Source of the DNA: Thermoplasmatota archaeon
GTDB lineage: Archaea > Thermoplasmatota > E2 > DHVEG-1
DNA: 10,655 bases
Direction: 5' to 3'
NCBI GenBank assembly: GCA_018824925.1
Contig: JAHJFH010000015.1
Coordinates: 1-10,655 of the forward strand
In this document: piece after piece, positions 5,455-10,655 of the stretch
Layout: each line of letters opens with the position of its first letter
Position numbering within the stretch: position 1 is the stretch's first letter
Program-made: the position numbers and the translations under genes
Notes under the pieces: model-generated
Seen by the model: the letters and a program-made list of their open reading frames with translations, nothing else
Told to the model about the DNA's origin: nothing
The model's database searches: none

Positions 5455-6912
5455 ATGAAAAATGGTGTTGAATACAAAAAAAGTCTTCAAAAAATGAGAC
5501 CTAATATCTATAAATTTGGTGAACTAATTAAAGATGTTACTAAACATCCGGCCACCAAACGAACGGTTGATGGACATGCTCAGATTTTTGATGCAGCACA
5601 AAAAGAACAATACAAAGAAATTCTCACCACCACCTCGAATCTCACTGGTAAACCTGTAATTAGGTATCTGGCCTTAATTCAAAATGCTGAAGACATGATC
5701 AATAATGTTAAAATGAAGCGATTAATGTTCAATTTAACGGGAACATGCACAGGGGGTCGCTGCGCTGGTTTCAATGCGATAAATGCTATGTGGGCAGCAA
5801 CGTATGATATGGATATAACTTTACATACAAGCTATCATGATCGTATGAAAACATGGCTAATCGATGCACAAACACGAGACATTACCCTCTCTGGTGCGTT
5901 AACAGATCCCAAAGGTGATCGGGCAAAAACACCATCTGAACAAGATGATCCTGATATGAGTCTGCATATTGTTAATGAAACAGATAAAGGTATTGTTGTC
6001 CGTGGTGCAAAGGTAATGATCTGTGGGATAGCCGCAGCAAATGAGATTTTTATTATGCCCGGAACTGGGTATAAAGAAGCTGATAAAAATTATGCTATTT
6101 CATTTGTAATTCCCCGTGATGTTGAAAATCTTACGATTGTTGAAACCCGTCGTCCAAGCGATACCCGGGAATTAGAAGATGGTTTTGATAATCCAGTTGA
6201 AATTGGGGGGATTACCCAAGCATATCTTCTCTTTGAAGATGTTTTTATTCCACATGAACGCGTATTTATGTGCCGAGAATATGATTTTGCCGGAAAGGCC
6301 GTCATGAATTTCATCGCTCCCTATCGTGCAGCGATAGGTGGATGTGTTGCCGGACAGGGTGATGTCATGGTTGGGGCTGCATCGTTAATGGCTCGAGCAA
6401 ATGGTCTTTCTGAAAAAGTATTTCGTCAGAAAATCACTGAGATGATCATCAATAATGAAACAACGTTTGGGATGGGTATTGCCGCAGCTGTTTTAGGAAA
6501 GAAACATCCCTCGGGTGTATGGCTTCCAGATATGAAATTATCTAATGTCAATAAGGTCCATGTTGCTACTCTCCCCTATGAAACAAAAAGAATCACACAA
6601 GAAATCGCAGGTGGTATAGCTGAGACAGGGTGTCTTCCCTCATGCACCGATATGAATGACCCACGGTATGGCGATTTATTAAAAAAATATCTGAAAGCAA
6701 ATTGCTCTGGAGAAACACGGGCGAAAATCGCGCGTCTTATCGAATGGTTAACCATTGGCGCTGGTGTTCCAGGATGTATGCATGGTGGTGGTTCACCAGA
6801 CGGCGCAAAAGTAATGATTAATTTAAACACTGACCTAGAGCAATATATTGAATTAGCGAAACGGTTAGCAAATATCCAGGAAAAAATCAATGTTGAATCA
6901 AAGAAAAAATAG
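5455..6912 (+). CDS. 4-hydroxybutyryl-CoA dehydratase-like flavoprotein (AbfD/HpaB superfamily), divergent active site
   Basis: The 485 residues match the length of AbfD (about 490), the FAD and [4Fe-4S] enzyme that dehydrates 4-hydroxybutyryl-CoA to crotonyl-CoA, and align along its whole length. Landmarks are CTGGRCAGFNAINA (98-111), VVRGAK (181-186), FIPHERVFMCREYDF (264-278), GGCVAGQGD (295-303), EIAGGIAETG (383-392) and MHGGGSP (442-448). The C. aminobutyricum residues used for comparison are recalled from the literature. Cluster cysteines 99, 103 and 299 map to C98, C103 and C297, with one extra residue between the first two. Cluster ligand His292 maps to Y290, and Tyr296, Lys300, Glu257, Glu455 and Thr190 map to I294, V298, Q255, G440 and C190. 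Dehydratase activity is therefore doubtful. Six further cysteines are present (190, 273, 393, 397, 417, 441). It has its own promoter. A flavin-dependent CoA-ester enzyme of unknown reaction is the safest call. Confidence 0.85.
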   Translation: MKNGVEYKKSLQKMRPNIYKFGELIKDVTKHPATKRTVDGHAQIFDAAQKEQYKEILTTTSNLTGKPVIRYLALIQNAEDMINNVKMKRLMFNLTGTCTGGRCAGFNAINAMWAATYDMDITLHTSYHDRMKTWLIDAQTRDITLSGALTDPKGDRAKTPSEQDDPDMSLHIVNETDKGIVVRGAKVMICGIAAANEIFIMPGTGYKEADKNYAISFVIPRDVENLTIVETRRPSDTRELEDGFDNPVEIGGITQAYLLFEDVFIPHERVFMCREYDFAGKAVMNFIAPYRAAIGGCVAGQGDVMVGAASLMARANGLSEKVFRQKITEMIINNETTFGMGIAAAVLGKKHPSGVWLPDMKLSNVNKVHVATLPYETKRITQEIAGGIAETGCLPSCTDMNDPRYGDLLKKYLKANCSGETRAKIARLIEWLTIGAGVPGCMHGGGSPDGAKVMINLNTDLEQYIELAKRLANIQEKINVESKKK

Positions 6913-6922
6913 AGGAGGTAAG
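6913..6922 (+). promoter_or_regulatory. Orphan strong Shine-Dalgarno sequence after the AbfD-like gene
   Basis: AGGAGGTAAG directly follows the TAG stop and is the best Shine-Dalgarno match in the window. No start codon lies at a useful distance. A T-run follows (6923-6929), and beyond it only the convergent C25 gene is coding. The nearest ATG on this strand (6968) opens only nine codons. Confidence 0.45.
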
Positions 6923-6929
6923 TTTTTTT
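6923..6929 (+). terminator. T7 run, probable terminator of the AbfD-like gene
   Basis: Seven consecutive Ts lie 11-17 bases after the stop codon and overlap the stop codon of the convergent C25 gene. It is short for an archaeal terminator but is the only candidate before the opposing gene. Confidence 0.35.
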
Positions 6930-8736
6930 AATACCCACCGGTTCGAAGACTGGGATCTCCTAAAAGGATGAACTCCTCAAGTGTTACACAGTCATAACCA
7001 ACATTATTGATGTAGTTATTTTGAGCACTCGTCAGCATTTCTGAGACTGTTATCCCTTGAGTATAGGCTTGGAAGAAATGGTAATTAAGGTAACTAGCAC
7101 CACCATGTATCCCGCCATTATCAACGTGGGTGAAAGCAACCCGTGTCGATCCAATGGTTGCTATAGCACCACCAGTTGGTTTTTTTATGAGTTGCCAGGA
7201 AAAGCAGGGAAATGGTTGAGTTGGGTCATAATCAGATCCTTGAAGTGCTTTTATGATTACACTAAAGTAGGGATAAAATTCTTCAAAGCCCTCTAAATCA
7301 AAATCTAGTTTAGAGGTTGAACAAGCATCGAAAAATATGATAGGAAGTTTATTACGGTTCAGTAATCCAATGATATAGGGAGACCAATATTCTATACGTT
7401 TTTCTACATTCGGTGGTGATGTTCCGAATCCTTGTTCATATCCATGGCCAGAATAACTGACAAATCCTGCTCCTTGAGATAGTGTGAAATCAATTGTAAA
7501 TGGATTGTAGTTGCGTTGTGATGTCCATATTTTTTTTGCGGTGAATTCAGGGCGAACTTCAGCGATTTTTTGGGTTACAAATTCTCCTTCTATGTTCCCA
7601 TGATTTGGAAAGGTGTCGCCACCCATTAATACTAATGTATTGAACCAATTTTCTGATGCGGTTGTGGTTTCGTAGGTGATGATTTTTGAGACTACGGTGT
7701 TGACTTCTTCTTGAGTGGTACAGGGATATCGTCCGATGTGAACATCAGCGTAAAGATCCACTTCATCGATCATGCCATCATCCCAGTTATATTCTCCAAA
7801 GATATTGTTATGATTGCTATCCCAACTACAAAATATTCCATGTGAATCATAGACATCGGCATAATACAGGTCTGTTGGTATAGTATTTTCATTGTAAACA
7901 TGAATTGCACTATAGGGAATAGGTAGTTTGGTGAGGCTTCCTATTAGGAGAACGTAGGAGATCCCTTGGGTTTCAATTAGGTCTTTTATCGCATACTTGA
8001 TTTTTTCTGGATTGTCGCGTCCCGAGTATTGAGTGTATATCGTCTCTGTGGTGAATAACTGGGTGGTCATATTATGATTGTTTTTATGGGTTATAAGGGG
8101 TTGTAGTGCATTTGAGAATTCTTCTGGTGCAATAATAGCTAGATTAAGGGTTTCTGTTGGGATGATGAACGATTCTGGTGGAATGGTGTACTGAATGGTA
8201 AGGTCTATGGTGCTGGTGATTGTAAGTTTTTGTTCCGCTGGTTGATAGCGGATAGGATAAATATGTATGCTTAGAAATGTAACATGATTATTATCGTGAA
8301 GTCCGGTACCTATGGTGTAGCTGAATGGTTCTAGTGGATAGATTTCGTACTTGGACGTTGATGTTGCTGAATGAGAGGGGCGTGGTAGGTTAGTATTGAT
8401 GGGTTGTGGAGATGATGCGGGTTGCAAAGGTTTTTCAATAGCTTGGGATATGTTATCTAAGAAGGTGACATCAAGGGTATCGATGGTTGCACCAAATGGA
8501 AGAATATAGGTTTTTATAAGTTGTGGAATCATTGGTTCTCCAGGGTTCATTAGCATTGAATCAGTTTCAGCGAGGGTTATTTTGCTATATTGATCAGATA
8601 CTGTGATAAATGGTGAGGTAATGGCTAATGTTTCATGGATTTCTCCCTGTTCTGATGTAGGTTGTATATTTATTGCTGAACCAATAGTGCTCATTAATAA
8701 TAGAAGTATGATGCCCGTTAGAATGTGCTTGTTCAT
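6928..8736 (-). CDS. Secreted gingipain-type cysteine peptidase (family C25)
   Basis: A 602-residue extracellular endopeptidase. The signal peptide covers about 1-21, with a leucine-rich core ending GSA. A propeptide-like beta region runs to about 190, interrupted by a Pro/Ser/Thr-rich stretch at about 103-128. The catalytic region begins near LAIIAPEEF (199-207), with YVLLIGS (261-267), DVHIGRYP (331-338), the catalytic His431 in SYSGHG (428-432 region) and the nucleophile Cys472 in FFDACS (468-473). It ends at LLGDPSLRTGGY, the usual end of the C25 catalytic domain, so it lacks the Ig-like and C-terminal sorting domains of bacterial gingipains and the C-terminal module of its two secreted neighbours. 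It would be released, or held by partners. It starts 45 bases after the M28 stop, with AGGA (8745-8748) as ribosome-binding site, and is likely co-transcribed with it. Arg/Lys specificity is not readable here. Confidence 0.93.
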   Translation of the reverse strand: MNKHILTGIILLLLMSTIGSAINIQPTSEQGEIHETLAITSPFITVSDQYSKITLAETDSMLMNPGEPMIPQLIKTYILPFGATIDTLDVTFLDNISQAIEKPLQPASSPQPINTNLPRPSHSATSTSKYEIYPLEPFSYTIGTGLHDNNHVTFLSIHIYPIRYQPAEQKLTITSTIDLTIQYTIPPESFIIPTETLNLAIIAPEEFSNALQPLITHKNNHNMTTQLFTTETIYTQYSGRDNPEKIKYAIKDLIETQGISYVLLIGSLTKLPIPYSAIHVYNENTIPTDLYYADVYDSHGIFCSWDSNHNNIFGEYNWDDGMIDEVDLYADVHIGRYPCTTQEEVNTVVSKIITYETTTASENWFNTLVLMGGDTFPNHGNIEGEFVTQKIAEVRPEFTAKKIWTSQRNYNPFTIDFTLSQGAGFVSYSGHGYEQGFGTSPPNVEKRIEYWSPYIIGLLNRNKLPIIFFDACSTSKLDFDLEGFEEFYPYFSVIIKALQGSDYDPTQPFPCFSWQLIKKPTGGAIATIGSTRVAFTHVDNGGIHGGASYLNYHFFQAYTQGITVSEMLTSAQNNYINNVGYDCVTLEEFILLGDPSLRTGGY

Positions 8737-8754
8737 TATATCATTCCTGATATT

Positions 8755-8763
8755 TTATATAAA
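8755..8763 (-). promoter_or_regulatory. TATA-like box just upstream of the C25 gene
   Basis: The minus strand reads TTTATATAA, centred about 23 bases before the C25 ATG (8736). A transcript from it would start at or near the ATG, giving a leaderless message. The AGGA motif at 8745-8748 instead supports translation from a longer message shared with the M28 gene. The T-rich tract just before it (minus strand, about 8761-8772) could end some M28 transcripts. Confidence 0.35.
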
Positions 8764-8781
8764 AAGAAAATGTGGTGGTGA

Positions 8782-10419
8782 TTAACCTCCACCAGGGTTC
8801 ATTGAGATGAAGAATAGAAGAACAGTTCCACCTTGTTGTCGTTGATCTGTTTGTCCATTGGGGATCTGTGCGGTGATAGTAACTGTTATTTTTCCTAGCC
8901 CAAAGATTATTCCTGAGCTTATCTCTTGTTTTCCATCAGCGGGTATTGTTGATATGACTCCAGAGGATCCGCCATCAAGAAGAAGGAATCCTCCTCGCAC
9001 TCCCATATTCCATGAAATTTCTGTTGCTGGTACCTCACCATTGTTACTAATCATAGCGGTTACTTTTAAGAGGCCACCATTAATAGGTTCAATATCCAGT
9101 AAGGGTCCTTTCATAACGGTTATGTTGATGGGGTCTGACCAGTCACTGAGGACATTGTAGTCATCTTTTGCTCGTACTTGTATTTGATAGGTTCCTTGTA
9201 CAAACCAGGTATTGGTTACAGTGACCATTTCACCGGATGCGTAGGGGCCAATCCAACTTGTGGATGAACCATCTCCCCAGTTGATAAAGTAGTAGACATC
9301 GTTTCCTTCAGGATCTGTTGTGGTAACGGTGAAGTTGGTTAGGACGCCCATGATACTTTCTGCAGGTCCAGTTATGGTTGGTTTCTGTGGTGGTTCACTT
9401 GCCGGTTGTGATTCAGCTAATTCTGCGAGTGTCGCAAGAATCAATTTTGAGCTTTTGACAGCATAAGAGATATTCATGTTAGCAATTGTGTCTTGTGGGG
9501 AGTGGTAGAAATGATTGAATTCATATTCATGGTAGAATACTGCGCTGTAACCAAATTCCCAGAAATAATAATGATCACTTCCCCATGAAAATCCACTGTC
9601 AATAGTGGTTAATCCAATCTGATCATAATATTCCTGACTGACACTTTCGGTGTAATCATAGAGCCAATTGGATTGGTCATCATTATAGACATTTAATAAG
9701 CTCCCTTGTTGCTGATTGAGAGCGAACCCAATCATATCAGCATTCAACGTTCCGATGATGTTATCTCCATTATTGTAGGCTTCTACAACATATTCATGAC
9801 TACCATGAAGTCCTTGTTCTTCACCAGAAAATGCGACGAATCTGATAGTGTGATTAAACATATAATCTCGCATGATGTATGCCAAGCTCATTGCAGCGAC
9901 TACACCCGACCCGTCATCATCAGCACCTGGGCTACCAGATACGCTATCATAGTGGGCACAGACAATAAATATTTCATCACTATCGGGGTCTTCTCCAGGT
10001 ATAGTTGCTTCGATATTAGACCCTGCATTTCCGCTATAGCTCCAGTTTTGGTATCGTACTTCTAAACCCATTGCCTGGAATTCATCATAGATCCAGTCTC
10101 CAGCATCCCAACAAGCTTGTTGGTTGGTAACGCGTGGGCCAAATGCGACAAGATCCTCAAGATATCCTAAATAGAGTGGCTCAGTTAAATCATCCATCAT
10201 AAGAACAATTTCTGGGCGTTGAGCTGTTAGTGGTTGTGGTATTCGATGGTCTTGTTGAATTATTTGTGTAGGAACCGGAAGGTTTGGATATGTTTCCGTC
10301 ATATGACCAGGTTTTTTTGGTGTAACATATGGATTTTCTGTTGCTAATACGGTTGTGGTGCTTACAATCGGAATAAGTAAAAGTATTCCAACTAAGAAAC
10401 AAAGTTTTTTATGATTCAT
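8782..10419 (-). CDS. Secreted M28 zinc metallopeptidase with PKD domain and shared C-terminal domain
   Basis: A 545-residue exported peptidase, probably an aminopeptidase. The signal peptide covers about 1-26 (KK, a hydrophobic core, then VLA). The M28 domain covers about 75-335, and its two-zinc site is complete: His156 in CAHYDSV, Asp168 in GADDDGSG (bridging), the base Glu200 and ligand Glu201 in FSGEEQG, Asp228 in NADMIGF and His306 in YHSPQDT. A PKD-type domain follows at about 346-435, with INWGDGS at 379-385. The C-terminal domain (about 442-540) matches that of the anchor-J protein in this window (GGL.VTA, N.G, GG.LLL, FGLGKITVTI) and ends TVLLFFIS before a MNPGGG tail. The ATG at 10419 has AGGGG (10426-10430) six bases upstream. 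It is the first gene of the peptidase pair and complements the endopeptidase by trimming peptides. The family is certain; substrate preference is unknown. Confidence 0.95.
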   Translation of the reverse strand: MNHKKLCFLVGILLLIPIVSTTTVLATENPYVTPKKPGHMTETYPNLPVPTQIIQQDHRIPQPLTAQRPEIVLMMDDLTEPLYLGYLEDLVAFGPRVTNQQACWDAGDWIYDEFQAMGLEVRYQNWSYSGNAGSNIEATIPGEDPDSDEIFIVCAHYDSVSGSPGADDDGSGVVAAMSLAYIMRDYMFNHTIRFVAFSGEEQGLHGSHEYVVEAYNNGDNIIGTLNADMIGFALNQQQGSLLNVYNDDQSNWLYDYTESVSQEYYDQIGLTTIDSGFSWGSDHYYFWEFGYSAVFYHEYEFNHFYHSPQDTIANMNISYAVKSSKLILATLAELAESQPASEPPQKPTITGPAESIMGVLTNFTVTTTDPEGNDVYYFINWGDGSSTSWIGPYASGEMVTVTNTWFVQGTYQIQVRAKDDYNVLSDWSDPINITVMKGPLLDIEPINGGLLKVTAMISNNGEVPATEISWNMGVRGGFLLLDGGSSGVISTIPADGKQEISSGIIFGLGKITVTITAQIPNGQTDQRQQGGTVLLFFISMNPGGG

Positions 10420-10461
10420 ATTTATCCCCTAACTATTCTAGTATTATGTTAGACAAAGGTT

Positions 10462-10472
10462 GTATATAATAC
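10462..10472 (-). promoter_or_regulatory. TATA-like promoter of the M28-C25 pair
   Basis: The minus strand reads GTATTATATAC, containing ATTATATA about 45 bases before the M28 ATG. It predicts a start of transcription near 10441 and a leader of about 20 bases that includes the AGGGG ribosome-binding site. No clear BRE is visible. Confidence 0.45.
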
Positions 10473-10551
10473 TTATTATTTAGATTGAGATAATAAATTT
10501 TTTCATAGATACTTTATTTATGCGATAAGATATGCATAATAAAGCATTTTG

Positions 10552-10589
10552 AACAATTTTTAATAGTTTATAATTAACAATTTTTAATA
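10552..10589. repeat. 14-bp direct repeat, period 24, in the intergenic region
   Basis: AACAATTTTTAATA occurs at 10552-10565 and again at 10576-10589. The copies lie just upstream of a candidate rightward TATA box at 10594. The region is very AT-rich, so chance is possible, but an exact 14-base match at a fixed interval beside a promoter could be a regulator site. Confidence 0.45.
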
Positions 10590-10593
10590 TCTT

Positions 10594-10604
10594 ATTTATA
10601 TAAA
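10594..10604 (+). promoter_or_regulatory. Candidate rightward TATA box
   Basis: ATTTATATAAA is a close TATA match and predicts transcription from about 10625, shortly before an ATG at 10637. It would make 10420-10655 a divergent promoter region between the M28 gene and a gene mostly outside the window. Confidence 0.35.
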
Positions 10605-10636
10605 TGAACTATTCCAAAAGAAAAACATAATAAATC

Positions 10637-10655
10637 ATGGCAACTTCTACCATCA
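10637..10655 (+). CDS. Possible start of a rightward gene, cut by window edge
   Basis: An ATG followed by codons for ATSTI runs off the window end. Support comes only from the TATA-like box at 10594-10604 at a plausible distance; no Shine-Dalgarno sequence is visible. With six codons no product can be named, and it may not be a gene. Confidence 0.25.

Noticed and set aside
6968..6997. Nine-codon + frame as the target of the orphan Shine-Dalgarno
   Set aside because: It starts about 46 bases after the AGGAGGT, too far for it to act, and lies antisense to the conserved C25 C-terminus.
9706..10065. Open frame of 119 codons on + opposite the M28 peptidase
   Set aside because: It is antisense to the conserved M28 catalytic domain, has no ribosome-binding site and no family resemblance.
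1..10655. tRNA, rRNA, CRISPR array, insertion sequence or attachment site
   Set aside because: No cloverleaf-like segment, regularly spaced repeat series, transposase gene or long terminal inverted repeats were seen; genes occupy nearly all of the window.

Overview
The window looks archaeal and most resembles the Thermoplasmatota of anoxic sediments (for example the MBG-D or related lineages). This is inference from content and was not placed by any search. The evidence is AT-rich intergenic spacers with BRE/TATA-like boxes, T-run terminators instead of hairpins, partial GGAGGTGATC-type Shine-Dalgarno sequences, and a mix of acyl-CoA/ETF metabolism with secreted gingipain-type (C25) and M28 peptidases. 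It holds nine well-supported protein genes (the first cut by the window edge), one possible gene start at the right edge, and no RNA gene, CRISPR array or insertion sequence that I can see.

Positions 1-3563 (+) form a tight operon. It contains an acyl-CoA synthetase lacking its N-terminus because of the window edge, etfB joined to it by an ATGA overlap, etfA 6 bases later, and a DUF6125-like protein. Together they suggest activation of a carboxylic acid to its CoA thioester, with electrons from its oxidation or reduction carried by ETF. The acyl-CoA dehydrogenase and the ETF redox partner are not in the window. A convergent gene (3576-4082, -) encodes a small zinc-ribbon membrane protein of unknown role.

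Position 4292-5317 (+) encodes a secreted jelly-roll protein of the choice-of-anchor J/cleaved-adhesin type, with its own promoter. The last segment of its jelly roll seems to lie in the middle of the domain. Position 5455-6912 (+) is a homologue of 4-hydroxybutyryl-CoA dehydratase (AbfD/HpaB superfamily). It keeps candidate cluster cysteines but appears to have replaced most residues known to matter in AbfD.

Positions 6928-10419 (-) hold two secreted peptidases, transcribed right to left: an M28 metallopeptidase with a PKD domain, then a C25 cysteine peptidase. The M28 protein and the anchor-J protein share a C-terminal beta-rich domain of about 100 residues that ends in a short hydrophobic strand, probably a common surface module. 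The picture is a heterotroph that digests protein outside the cell and handles acyl-CoA intermediates inside it. Positions 10420-10655 are an AT-rich, apparently divergent promoter region.
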